Shown in pieces: positions 55,842 to 63,649 of a DNA stretch of 64,000 bases. Positions within the stretch are counted from its first letter, which is position 1; each line of letters opens with the position of its first letter. Made by a program: the position numbers and the translations under genes. Origin of the DNA: Shewanella aquimarina. Lineage in GTDB: Bacteria; Pseudomonadota; Gammaproteobacteria; Enterobacterales; Shewanellaceae. The stretch lies in the NCBI RefSeq assembly GCF_023349185.1, contig NZ_JAKIKY010000003.1:310001-374000 (forward strand). Reading direction: 5' to 3'. A model generated the notes under the pieces. That model did no database searches and had not been told where the DNA came from. It saw nothing but the letters and a program-made list of their open reading frames with translations.

Positions 55842-56464
55842 GAGACTTTCCACGTGAGCTCTTCCTCAACCAAGCAACCTGATAGACTCTCGATGTAATC
55901 ACTAGGAGATACGGCCAATTTGATTAATGGAAAAATTGTCTTAACGTAATGCTCATGGCAAGCTTTTGAACTCCATTGTGTAATTACAATAAAGTAATCA
56001 TGCTGCTTGAGGCTTCTTGCAACATAGCCACACAACATGCCTTCTGCATGCCCCATCTTTTCATTCCATATTTCACGCTGGTCAGCTAAAAACCGTTCGA
56101 CATCTTTAACTCCACGACAAAACGCAATGCGTATTACAGGGTCAGTTGGCTGTGTTAATTTATTGGTTAGCGATGGAATACTTAGGACTCCCTCAAAGTA
56201 ATGCACATCGCATTGCTTGTAAGTAGAGCCTTGATCACTTCTGATATAAATACCGTCATGGACGCTCTCCATGAACAAATTGACTGCATCAGATGACTCC
56301 CATAATCCAATGATAATAGCTTGTTGCTTTGATGGAACCCACCCACCAAATTGTCCTCTGAAGCCAGCACAGTGATTAAGCTCATTCCACAGCAGTTGAC
56401 CCTGAGAAAACTTGAATTCTTGACCTAATTCAACCTGACAAGATACCAATTTTATTATTGTCAC
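55829..56464 (-). CDS. YdbC-like (DUF4937) protein in a gene cassette
   Basis: 211 residues. The N-terminal half 'KLVSCQVELGQEFKFSQGQLLWNEL', 'CAGFRGQFGGW' and 'IIIGLWESSDAVNLFMESVHDGIY' fits YdbC/DUF4937, a dimeric alpha/beta-barrel like antibiotic-biosynthesis monooxygenases. The C-terminal half repeats the pattern ('AEGMLCGYVARSLKQHDYFIVITQWSS'). The reaction is unknown. The start is GTG; its Shine-Dalgarno TAGGAG is the R' core of the attC just upstream. The stop overlaps a half attC. AT-rich like the rest of the array. Confidence 0.78.
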   Translation of the reverse strand: MTIIKLVSCQVELGQEFKFSQGQLLWNELNHCAGFRGQFGGWVPSKQQAIIIGLWESSDAVNLFMESVHDGIYIRSDQGSTYKQCDVHYFEGVLSIPSLTNKLTQPTDPVIRIAFCRGVKDVERFLADQREIWNEKMGHAEGMLCGYVARSLKQHDYFIVITQWSSKACHEHYVKTIFPLIKLAVSPSDYIESLSGCLVEEELTWKVSPNK

Positions 56465-56472
56465 AAATAAGC

Positions 56473-56531
56473 TCCTAACGCCTCAAACACCGGCGCAGCT
56501 TGCTGCGTCCGAGTGCTTTGACTTGTTAGGC
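56473..56531 (-). other. attC recombination site, complete (59 bp)
   Basis: Read leftward it begins GCCTAAC (R'') and ends GTTAGGA (R'). In between, TCAAA-G-CAC pairs with GTGTTTGA and GG-A-CGCAGC pairs with GCTGCGCC. The single unpaired G and A are the extrahelical bases that define attC folding. It closes the 393-residue gene's cassette and overlaps its last codons. Confidence 0.93.
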
Positions 56532-57664
56532 TTTTTCACTGCTATTAGATGAGCGTGTATTTCTTCCGCAACACTTACATGATATTCAATAACCTTATGT
56601 ATCCAAGAAAGCGCTTTAACCTCAATATCCATCTTTCCCTCAACGAAGTAGTCCCGCCCCAAGAACCTAATGGGCTGACCGGAATCTAAACAATCCCGGG
56701 CGTACTGCGCGGAATAATATAAAGGCATGTCATTTATCTCATCAGTTTCGATACCTACGTAAATCTTTTCTAGCTCAATCGCAGATGTTGAATGAATAAG
56801 ATCATTTCTAAATTGAATTATTTCGGGTATGTCGGCATTTGTCTTTTGAATACCAACTATATTGCTTAAAATTTTGTCTGAGAAAAATTTTGATTTTATC
56901 TTTTTCACTTCATGATACTGATTGTCTCTGGCAGCTTTGAAGGAAATATTGGAAGTGTCGACTGAATTCATATATTGAATTAACTTCGCAGATAAATCTA
57001 ATGATGAACAAAGGGAGATAACTAGTGAAGTAACTGAAGTGGCCGCTTGATATGAATCATTTCCACGATGGATGATTTCTTTGGATTCAAACTGCTCAAT
57101 AGCTTGATAAGATTTAGCGATGCACTTTCTTTGACTTCTTAATAGCTCTGTATAAGCAGATATTGATCGGCTGACAAGTGACATAATATCGGTGCAGATT
57201 CGCTTAACCTGATTAGTCACTAAGAACAGTTCCAGATCTTGCTCTTGAACAGGAAAGCTCTCATCATTACATAGTTTCTTGAAACTACTGTGGATAAATT
57301 CTAGGGCATACTTTGAACTATCCCCATAACCGCACTCGAGATATCCGACGGGGAATAATCCTATAACAGAATGATAGCGCTCAATTTCCTCTCTGTTCAT
57401 GAGACAAGCCAAAAAAGCGTAATCAATGTGCGCTATGTAATAATGCTCTAACTCGTTCCATCTAAAGTCTGAAAGGTCTGGAAATTCTGAATCTACACCT
57501 ATAGTTACGAGCTTATGAACTTTTGCAATATTGTTAGAGATCTCATCTAGCTCTTCTTCTGTAGATTGAAATGGTAATGAGCATGTACCGAAAACATCCT
57601 GAATTACATACGAATTTCCATCAAGCTTTCTAATGAAAAGCCCTTTATTTGCAAAGTACATCAT
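56483..57664 (-). CDS. Cassette gene, HEPN-like protein of 393 residues
   Basis: A mostly helical soluble protein. Near residue 289 'QFRNDLIHST' fits the HEPN motif R-N-x3-H of Cthe_2314-type HEPN proteins. The N-terminal half has no recognised domain ('HYYIAHIDYAFLACLMNREEIERY'). The last residues, 'SKHSDAASCAGV', are encoded within attC, a common feature of cassette genes. The start is ATG at 57664 with a second ATG following; the Shine-Dalgarno is weak. It is upstream of the YdbC-like cassette on the same strand. Confidence 0.72.
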   Translation of the reverse strand: MMYFANKGLFIRKLDGNSYVIQDVFGTCSLPFQSTEEELDEISNNIAKVHKLVTIGVDSEFPDLSDFRWNELEHYYIAHIDYAFLACLMNREEIERYHSVIGLFPVGYLECGYGDSSKYALEFIHSSFKKLCNDESFPVQEQDLELFLVTNQVKRICTDIMSLVSRSISAYTELLRSQRKCIAKSYQAIEQFESKEIIHRGNDSYQAATSVTSLVISLCSSLDLSAKLIQYMNSVDTSNISFKAARDNQYHEVKKIKSKFFSDKILSNIVGIQKTNADIPEIIQFRNDLIHSTSAIELEKIYVGIETDEINDMPLYYSAQYARDCLDSGQPIRFLGRDYFVEGKMDIEVKALSWIHKVIEYHVSVAEEIHAHLIAVKKPNKSKHSDAASCAGV

Positions 57665-57714
57665 CTTTTATTTACCATTCACCGAGATCATCCAAGGTTC
57701 ACTAGAGAGCCTAA

Positions 57715-57723
57715 CGCCGCCAT
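57715..57723. repeat. Target-site duplication, left copy
   Basis: CGCCGCCAT adjoining the left IS end; the right copy at 59040-59048 is CGCCGCAAT. Eight of nine bases match; the 9-bp length is that of IS10. Confidence 0.8.
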
Positions 57724-59039
57724 CTAGGGAACCCCCAGATAATTCCTTTTACAATCAATTAGTAGACACGCATGGTGCTGTTTGATCTAATCAATTTCGC
57801 CAAAAACAAACTAGAACAACACCATGCGTGACATTACGATACTACATGACTCTCTTAGCAATCAATGCGCTTCCATCCACAAAAAACGTCTTAATTCTCT
57901 TATGGTTGCCACTAAATCATTACTAGATGGTGATCAACTCTCTTTGACCCAGCTAGGCCGTCATATCTCTGGTAATGTGGCGCCAAAGCACAGTATCAAA
58001 CGCATTGACCGCTTGCTCGGTAATCGCCACATCAATAACGACCGATTGACGATATATCGCTGGCATGCAATGCATCTTTGCGGTGCTAACCCAATGCCTA
58101 TAGTACTTGTCGATTGGGCCGATGTGAGAGAACAACTCCGCTTGATGACATTGCGCGCCTCCATCAGTGTTCAAGGGCGCAGCGTGACCCTTTATGAGCG
58201 TACTTTTGAATTCAAAGATTACAACGCACCTCGCAGCCACAATGTTTTTCTCACTGAGTTGGCAAAGGTGCTTCCGAATGGCTGCTGTCCACTAATCGTC
58301 ACCGATGCTGGCTATCGCAATACTTGGTTTGCTCAAGTCGCCAGTCACGGCTGGTTTTGGTTAGGGCGTGTTCGTGGTGACGTCAGTTATCAGTATGTTG
58401 GAACACATCAATGGCACTCCAATAAGTCGCTTTACCCAACAGCAACGAACAAAGCCAAATACATCGGCCGTGTTAACCTCACCAGGAAAAGCCCATTGCC
58501 CTGTCATTTACACCTGTACAAAGCGAAAGAAAAAGGTCGTAAAGACCGTCGTTCCTCAAAGGCTGGAAGAAACCATACCGCTCAAGCAAGCTACGGAAGA
58601 AGCAGCAAAGAGCCGTGGCTATTGGCAACCAACTTACCACCTAACCACTTTAACTCGGTCCAAGTCACAAAGCTCTACGCTAAGGGAATGCAGATCGAAG
58701 AGACCTTTCGAGACTTGAAGAGTCCACAATACGGCATGGGGCTGAGGCACTGCAAAAGTCGTTGTCCGAAGCGGCTAGATGTGTTGTTGCTCATCGCTAT
58801 GCTGGCTGAAATTGCCTTATGGCTAATTGGTATCGTTGCCTTACATCTAGGCTGGCAAAAACACTTTCAGGCCAACACCATTCGGCACCGGCCTGTGCTG
58901 TCGATTGTCAGATTGGGGAAAGAGGTAAGGCGAAGAGAAAACTATCAAATAACAGCGCAGCATTTACACTGGGCAATACATGAATACATCAAGTTGGTTC
59001 GCACTGCTGGGAGACCTGAGTTATGAGGGGATCCCCCAG
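57724..59039 (+). mobile_element. IS10-like insertion sequence (IS4 family), 1316 bp, complete
   Basis: One transposase gene between imperfect terminal inverted repeats. The left end reads CTAGGGAACCCCCAGATAATTC. The right end, inverted, reads CTGGGGGATCCCCTCATAAC, almost the IS10 inside end including its GATC Dam site. The left end lacks GATC, as the IS10 outside end does. A 9-bp target duplication flanks it and the size is near IS10 (1329 bp). Confidence 0.95.
57824..59026 (+). CDS. IS10-like transposase (IS4 family)
   Basis: A 400-residue DDE transposase, collinear with IS10 transposase (402). 'ILHDSLSNQCASIHKKRLNSL', 'KRIDRLLGNRH', first Asp in 'PIVLVDWADVREQ' near 96, second in 'LIVTDAGYRN' near 160, and the YREK-type Glu in 'YAKGMQIEETFRDLKSPQYG' near 291. 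All three catalytic residues and the full length are present, so it is probably functional. It catalyses cut-and-paste transposition through hairpin ends. Confidence 0.96.
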   Translation: MRDITILHDSLSNQCASIHKKRLNSLMVATKSLLDGDQLSLTQLGRHISGNVAPKHSIKRIDRLLGNRHINNDRLTIYRWHAMHLCGANPMPIVLVDWADVREQLRLMTLRASISVQGRSVTLYERTFEFKDYNAPRSHNVFLTELAKVLPNGCCPLIVTDAGYRNTWFAQVASHGWFWLGRVRGDVSYQYVGTHQWHSNKSLYPTATNKAKYIGRVNLTRKSPLPCHLHLYKAKEKGRKDRRSSKAGRNHTAQASYGRSSKEPWLLATNLPPNHFNSVQVTKLYAKGMQIEETFRDLKSPQYGMGLRHCKSRCPKRLDVLLLIAMLAEIALWLIGIVALHLGWQKHFQANTIRHRPVLSIVRLGKEVRRRENYQITAQHLHWAIHEYIKLVRTAGRPEL

Positions 59040-59048
59040 CGCCGCAAT
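59040..59048. repeat. Target-site duplication, right copy
   Basis: CGCCGCAAT, differing from the left copy at one position. Confidence 0.8.
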
Positions 59049-59148
59049 ATGGGGCGTATAAATGCTTGGCTAAAATTAGCGAAGAATGAGCGCCAGCCAA
59101 GCTTTGGACGTCCCATCCATAATTGCCTTGTTATACGTAATGTACTCT

Positions 59149-59613
59149 TTACTTAAAAATCAGCCTTTTACCTTTAACTGTAAACATTTGCCCAATGATT
59201 AACTCCGTTTCAGTTAATTCATACGGCACGACAACAGTAACGGAATATCCACTTACATGATCCAAATCTACGGCAATTGAATCCGAGCCATTAACTACAA
59301 CATCATAAACTAAAGCAGATGCAATAATTTCGTTACTTTGTGCAGCCTCAATATAGTGATTTTTAAGTAGGTCGATTAAGTCTGATGATTTTGGGCTGTC
59401 TTCTCCATTTGAAGCTGATAAGTTAACTTGTTCGCCATTTGGTTTCATTATTTCACCAAATGGAAAAAACTCTTCATTTTCCAATAATAACTGCTGTGCT
59501 ATAGGTAAGACTGCATCAAATAGCTTTTGAGTTTCAACTTTTCCTTGTTCCATGTTACTCCCAAAACAACTAAAACTTAGTAATAAAAATATTGCAGCAA
59601 GCTTAATTCTCAT
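59149..59613 (-). CDS. Cassette gene, exported protein of unknown function
   Basis: 154 residues. An N-terminal signal peptide (about 1-19, 'MRIKLAAIFLLLSFSCFGS') is followed by a soluble domain with 'AQQLLLENEEFFPFGEIM' and 'SALVYDVVVNGSDSIAVDLDHVSGYSVTVVVPYEL'. No named family was recognised. The ATG is close behind an attC-like GTATAAC (59620-59626) and the stop is 12 bases before the R'' of the next attC, the tight spacing typical of cassettes. Confidence 0.72.
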   Translation of the reverse strand: MRIKLAAIFLLLSFSCFGSNMEQGKVETQKLFDAVLPIAQQLLLENEEFFPFGEIMKPNGEQVNLSASNGEDSPKSSDLIDLLKNHYIEAAQSNEIIASALVYDVVVNGSDSIAVDLDHVSGYSVTVVVPYELTETELIIGQMFTVKGKRLIFK

Positions 59614-59619
59614 AATTAC

Positions 59620-59700
59620 GTATAACGCTTATTAGCGAGAATGCCGCCTATGTAAATCACTTCCTACTAATATACATCGCGGCAAACTTTTTAAATATCT
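59620..59700 (-). other. Degenerate attC-like sequence at the right end of the array
   Basis: GTATAAC followed by GCTTATTAGCGAG and partly complementary GCCGCCTATGTA / TACATCGCGGC arms. One core site is present but I could not find a matching partner core, so this is either a decayed attC or the array boundary. Confidence 0.4.
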
Positions 59701-60038
59701 GAAATTTATATCAATAACAGCATTACATAACAAGGAGAAAGTGAACAGTCACAAAACAAAACGACACCCGATTTAACGAGACATCCACCACTACCTATTA
59801 AATAGCTGATGCTCAGTTTTTTACTAAATTTAATCAACTAGTTACGAAATTTCAAAAAACAAAACGGGACTCGCAAGATTACATGATAGGAAGTGAAAGT
59901 GGGTCTTTTTGGCAATATGCCATTATACCCGTATAAATCCGCAGTTTAGCGAGTAAAGGTTGGCAACCTTCAGAACATTCAACTCGTCACCCTAAATGTC
60001 ATCAAAAGTGGTTAAATCGAAGAGACATTTAGATACCA
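59701..60038. other. Gap with no confident gene
   Basis: About 340 AT-rich bases between the cassette array and a palindromic element. No ORF, promoter pair or RNA structure was recognised. An open frame on + from 59996 continues into the palindromic element and is judged non-coding. Confidence 0.5.
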
Positions 60039-60128
60039 GTGTAAGCACGCTTTTGGCTCTCGGCGGCATGGACGCCGCCGTGAAGCCTCCAAGGACGGAA
60101 TCTCGGCGTGCCAAAAGAGTGCTTGCAC
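60039..60128. repeat. Nested palindromic element
   Basis: Outer arms of 19 bases (GTGTAAGCACGCTTTTGGC and its complement as GCCAAAAGAGTGCTTGCAC) match at 17 positions. Inside, GGCGGC-ATGGAC-GCCGCC forms a second perfect hairpin. The GC-rich centre contrasts with AT-rich surroundings. It could be a REP-like repeat or a structured RNA. Confidence 0.6.
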
Positions 60129-60372
60129 ATCCCCTCGCCGGGCAGGCGTTAGATATCAATGGAGCTATGGTTATAAAAACACTGGCAAACAACCAAGCTC
60201 TACAGGCTACGCTGCGACCTCATCTTTCCTGTGTTTCTGCACGAAGACCCTGCCTCAGGCAATCAATCCAGAAGTCTTCTCATCTTGCTAACAAGACTGT
60301 TAGAAATCTAAGATTCCAGAACACCCTACAAAGATACCAATCACAAACATCTGCAATGAATTCTGCAGATGT

Positions 60373-60397
60373 AAAAAAGCCCTCAATCTGAGGGCTC
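60373..60397 (-). terminator. Intrinsic terminator after the DEAD-box helicase
   Basis: Read leftward: GAGCCCTCA / TGAGGGCT stem with a GAT loop and six T, eleven bases after the stop. Confidence 0.9.
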
Positions 60398-60407
60398 TCG
60401 TTAAATC

Positions 60408-61895
60408 TTATTTCTTACCAGGCCGGCTATCGGTCCAGGGGTTAAAGGCAGGCTTTTGTTCAGCTTTATACTCTGACCTATGATCTTTCCCACCACGATC
60501 ACCAGTCGATCCTGTTCCTGTCTCATTACTCCTTGGCTTAGCTTTAGCAGGCCTAGCCTTCTTATCGGCGGCGTTACCTTTATAGGGCGATGCCTTTTCA
60601 TGAGACTTAGACTGTCCTTTAGGCTTGTCTTCTCTGCGCTTTTCCTTAGCGCCCTTAGGCCCCTTCTCGGTTTGACTAGTCGACGTTTCACCACCTTTCT
60701 CACCCTGTGCCTGCTCACGCTTGGCCTTAGGCACATAATTGAGAATCGAGACAGGTACAGGTTTTCTCGGCGCGAAACCCTCTATCTCACGGCGCTCAAG
60801 CAGGTGATCGAGACGGCTCTCGATCATGCAGAGATTCTTAAAGTCGTCCTTGGATACCAGGGAGATCGCCTCGCCCTTGGCTCCGGCGCGGCCGGTACGC
60901 CCTATGCGATGCACATATTCATCGGCGGGAAACGGCAGGTCATAGTTGATAACCAGCGGCAGGTTATCGATATCGATCCCGCGCGCTGAGATGCCGGTTG
61001 AGATAAGGTAAGCAATCTTGCCCGCCTTGAAATCTGCCAGGATCTGTTCACGCACCGCCTGGGTACGACCACTGTGAATACACTCGGCCTCAATGCCCCG
61101 CTTCTCTAGCTGACTCACCAGCTTAGCGGCGCCATGTTTGGTCTCGATGAAGATAAGCGCCTGAGGCCAGGCATTTTCTTTGATGAGATGGCTGAGTAGC
61201 GCAGACTTCTTATCCTTATCGACAGTGGTGATCCACTGCTCGATATCCGGCGCGCTCTCCTCATTCTTAGTCACCGACAGATGGATCGCCTTAGGCACCG
61301 CCTGTTTGGCCAGCTCGCGAACCGGGCGAGACAAGGTGGCGGAAAACAGCAGGTTCTGCCTGTCTTCCGGCAGTGTGTCTAAGATCTTGGTGATATCCTC
61401 GATAAAGCCCATATCGAGCATACGATCGGCTTCATCGAGCACCAGGAGTTCCACCTCATCGAAGCGAATGGCCCTCTGGGTATAGAGATCCCGCAGGCGA
61501 CCCGGCGTGGCCACCACGATATCGACGCCCTGGATCAATTGCTGCTTCTGCGCCTGCACATCCACCCCGCCATAGACGGCCATGGACGCTAGCCCCACGC
61601 CTTTACCGTACTCGCAGATGCGATCGTTTACCTGCAACACCAGCTCTCGGGTAGGCGCCAGAATGATCGCCCTCGCCCGCTTCTTGCGCTGTGTCTGCCC
61701 CTGCATCAGGGTCGTGAGCATAGGCAACACGAAAGTCGCCGTCTTACCACTGCCGGTTTGCGCCGCCGCGATCAGGTTCTTGCCCTTAAGCGCTAAGGGA
61801 ATGGCTTCTTGTTGGATCGGCGTTGGCTTGTGATAACCGAGTTGTTCAAGGTTAGCCAACAGGGCTGTGGGCAGGCCAAGATGTGCAAAAGTCAT
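60408..61895 (-). CDS. DEAD-box RNA helicase (RhlE-like)
   Basis: 495 residues. Q motif 'YHKPTPIQQEAIP' near 21, motif I 'AAQTGSGKT' near 42, 'PTRELVLQ', 'TPGRL', 'VLDEADRMLDMGF' (motif II), 'FSATLSR' (III), 'STGISARGIDIDNLP' and 'YVHRIGRTGRAG' (VI). The C-terminal 110 residues are a basic, low-complexity tail ('KGAKEKRREDKPKGQSKSHEK') typical of RhlE-type RNA binding. It remodels structured RNA or rRNA precursors and is often cold-induced. Confidence 0.93.
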   Translation of the reverse strand: MTFAHLGLPTALLANLEQLGYHKPTPIQQEAIPLALKGKNLIAAAQTGSGKTATFVLPMLTTLMQGQTQRKKRARAIILAPTRELVLQVNDRICEYGKGVGLASMAVYGGVDVQAQKQQLIQGVDIVVATPGRLRDLYTQRAIRFDEVELLVLDEADRMLDMGFIEDITKILDTLPEDRQNLLFSATLSRPVRELAKQAVPKAIHLSVTKNEESAPDIEQWITTVDKDKKSALLSHLIKENAWPQALIFIETKHGAAKLVSQLEKRGIEAECIHSGRTQAVREQILADFKAGKIAYLISTGISARGIDIDNLPLVINYDLPFPADEYVHRIGRTGRAGAKGEAISLVSKDDFKNLCMIESRLDHLLERREIEGFAPRKPVPVSILNYVPKAKREQAQGEKGGETSTSQTEKGPKGAKEKRREDKPKGQSKSHEKASPYKGNAADKKARPAKAKPRSNETGTGSTGDRGGKDHRSEYKAEQKPAFNPWTDSRPGKK

Positions 61896-62263
61896 GAATT
61901 CTCTCTTAGTGCCAAAAGGCGAAAATTAGGGCAGAAAAGGCAAAAATCGTCAGCCAATCAACCGGCTGGTAAAACGAAGCGCGCTAGTATAACAGAGCCA
62001 CCTGCTAAGACTAGCGCAGATTAGTCAAAGTAAACCAGGGACGGAATAAGAAAGCAGGAACAAGAAAGTAGAAACAAGGAGCTAAGTTAGTCCCCTAACA
62101 TCACAAGCTAGGCAATCCTATGCCATAACGACGTCTTATTCACATTTTCATACAAAAGAAATGATTTAGCGAAAGGTAAATTAGCCCGCGAGCAGTGTTA
62201 TGAGTAATAATGAAGGAGTGGTGAAAAATATGCGCCGGCATGACTAACTCATAAAGTTTGCTT
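61896..62263. other. Divergent promoter region helicase / HD-GYP
   Basis: About 370 bases without a gene. It should hold promoters for both divergent genes. I saw no repeat or operator palindrome here. Confidence 0.5.
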
Positions 62264-62344
62264 GGCACAGCGTTTTAACACAAACTGATGCACAGCAGTT
62301 AGGATCTCGCCAGAGAAGCTGTGCCGGTAAATTTCCGCTCTGGC
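62264..62344 (+). ncRNA. Candidate structured leader with pseudoknot-like helices before the HD-GYP gene
   Basis: GGCACAGC (62264-62271) pairs perfectly with GCTGTGCC (62318-62325). GCCAGAG (62309-62315), inside that loop, pairs perfectly with CTCTGGC (62338-62344) beyond it. The second helix ends six bases before the AAGGA Shine-Dalgarno. No known riboswitch consensus was recognised. Confidence 0.4.
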
Positions 62345-62361
62345 AGCGCAAAGGATTGACA

Positions 62362-63648
62362 ATGAGTGATCTCTATTTCGCCCCATCGACCCCCCATGAT
62401 CTTCACGACACCTTACCTATCTGGCGAGAACTGATCTTCAAGCGCCTATTTGGCCTGCTCGCCATCTTGTGTGTGCCTGTGTACATCACCAGCGTTTATC
62501 TCTGTATTCAGATGGGGCTGATCGGCATGGCCGCCTTCGATACGCTAGCCTATCTTCTCCTGCTCTACATCTTACTAGCCCGGGGACTCAGGCAGAGCCT
62601 GCGCTACTGTATCGGTTGTTTGATGTTTTTCGCCATCGGCGTGGCTTTTCTCATTACCATAGGGCCAACCGGTGCCGGCTTCTTCTGGCTGTTTGTGTTT
62701 CCGCCGCTCACCAGCATATTAATTGGTAAAAAGGCCAGTCTATGCGCCCAACTACTCAACGCAGCCGCTCTCATCTCCATCGGCGTCGCCTACCATAACC
62801 AGTGGTTTCAATGGCCCGAGACCCAAGGTTATAACGGCTTTATCTGGTCAGTAGTGGCGATAAACTTCATCGTCACCAACGCCATGGTCACTCAGTCTGC
62901 CGCCTTCCTACTGGGTAAACTGACCCACTCGCTGCGATCCACCATAGCATCGCGGCGCGCAACCGTGATGGGGCTGGCAAAGCTGGCAGAATACCGTGAC
63001 AACGAAACCGGCGCCCACCTTATCCGCATGCAGCACTATGCCAAGATGCTGGCCACCCAGCGTCAGACGGATAAAGATGCGCCAACTGAGTTAACCGATG
63101 ATTTTATTCAGGAGATCACCCTGTCATCCATTTTGCACGACATTGGCAAGGTGGGGATTGCCGATGCCATCTTGTTGAAACCAGGCAGGCTTACCCCTGA
63201 GGAGTTTGAACAGATAAAGGCCCATCCCGTAATCGGCGCCCAGGTACTGGAGAGCCTGCTCAGCTACGCACCCGAATGCACCTTTATCAAGATGGGACGA
63301 GACATTGCGGGAGGTCACCATGAATGGTGGGATGGCAGCGGCTATCCGGCAGGGTTAAAAGGCGAAGCGATTCCACTTTCTGCCCGCATCGTCGCCTTGG
63401 TAGATGTGTATGACGCCCTCACCTCGCCGCGCTGCTATAAACGCCCCTTTAGTCACCAAGAGGCGATGGACTTAATCTGCCAAGATAAGGGAACCCACTT
63501 CGACCCTAAGCTGGTCGACAGCTTCATGGCCATTAACAACAGATTCGAACTGCTGTCGCGCGCGTCCCTGTTCGAACAACCACTCAAACAGCCACTGAAG
63601 GTGCAGCCCGCCGCGTTGACTAACTCAGAATTAGAAACCAGCCAGTAG
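62362..63648 (+). CDS. Membrane-bound HD-GYP domain protein, probable c-di-GMP phosphodiesterase
   Basis: 428 residues. About five hydrophobic helices fill residues 25-190 and probably form the sensory part. A linker 'MGLAKLAEYRDNETGAHLIRMQHY' leads into the HD-GYP domain: 'SSILHDIGKVGIADAILLKPGRLT' (HD near 260), 'HHEWWDGSGYPAGLKGEAIPL' (HHE and the GYP triad) and 'VDVYDALTSPRCYK'. All catalytic residues are intact. It would hydrolyse c-di-GMP in response to a membrane signal. The ATG at 62362 has AAGGA six bases upstream. Confidence 0.9.
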   Translation: MSDLYFAPSTPHDLHDTLPIWRELIFKRLFGLLAILCVPVYITSVYLCIQMGLIGMAAFDTLAYLLLLYILLARGLRQSLRYCIGCLMFFAIGVAFLITIGPTGAGFFWLFVFPPLTSILIGKKASLCAQLLNAAALISIGVAYHNQWFQWPETQGYNGFIWSVVAINFIVTNAMVTQSAAFLLGKLTHSLRSTIASRRATVMGLAKLAEYRDNETGAHLIRMQHYAKMLATQRQTDKDAPTELTDDFIQEITLSSILHDIGKVGIADAILLKPGRLTPEEFEQIKAHPVIGAQVLESLLSYAPECTFIKMGRDIAGGHHEWWDGSGYPAGLKGEAIPLSARIVALVDVYDALTSPRCYKRPFSHQEAMDLICQDKGTHFDPKLVDSFMAINNRFELLSRASLFEQPLKQPLKVQPAALTNSELETSQ

Positions 63649-63649
63649 G

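Larger units (their letters stand above)
57709..59136 (-). other. attC site split by an IS10-like element
   Basis: Left part 57709-57723 contains R' (GCCTAAC on +) and right part 59049-59136 ends with GTTATAC, the R'' complement. Removing the IS and one target copy gives a site of about 103 bp. Its GCTTGGCT / AGCCAAGC arms and CCATAATTGC / GCAATATGG arms are complementary with an unpaired base. It belongs to the cassette of the 154-residue gene. Confidence 0.85.

Noticed and set aside
60334..60346. ATACCAATCACAA resembling an end of the palindromic repeat family
   Set aside because: Only 13 bases match and no partner end or internal blocks follow, so I do not call it a third copy.
59996..60391. 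131-codon open frame on + across the palindromic element
   Set aside because: It spans the nested hairpin, is basic and low in hydrophobic pattern, has no Shine-Dalgarno, and its sequence follows the inverted repeat rather than a protein fold.
62264..62344. c-di-GMP riboswitch (GEMM) assignment for the HD-GYP leader
   Set aside because: The conserved GEMM core and tetraloop receptor are not seen; only the interlocking helices are supported.
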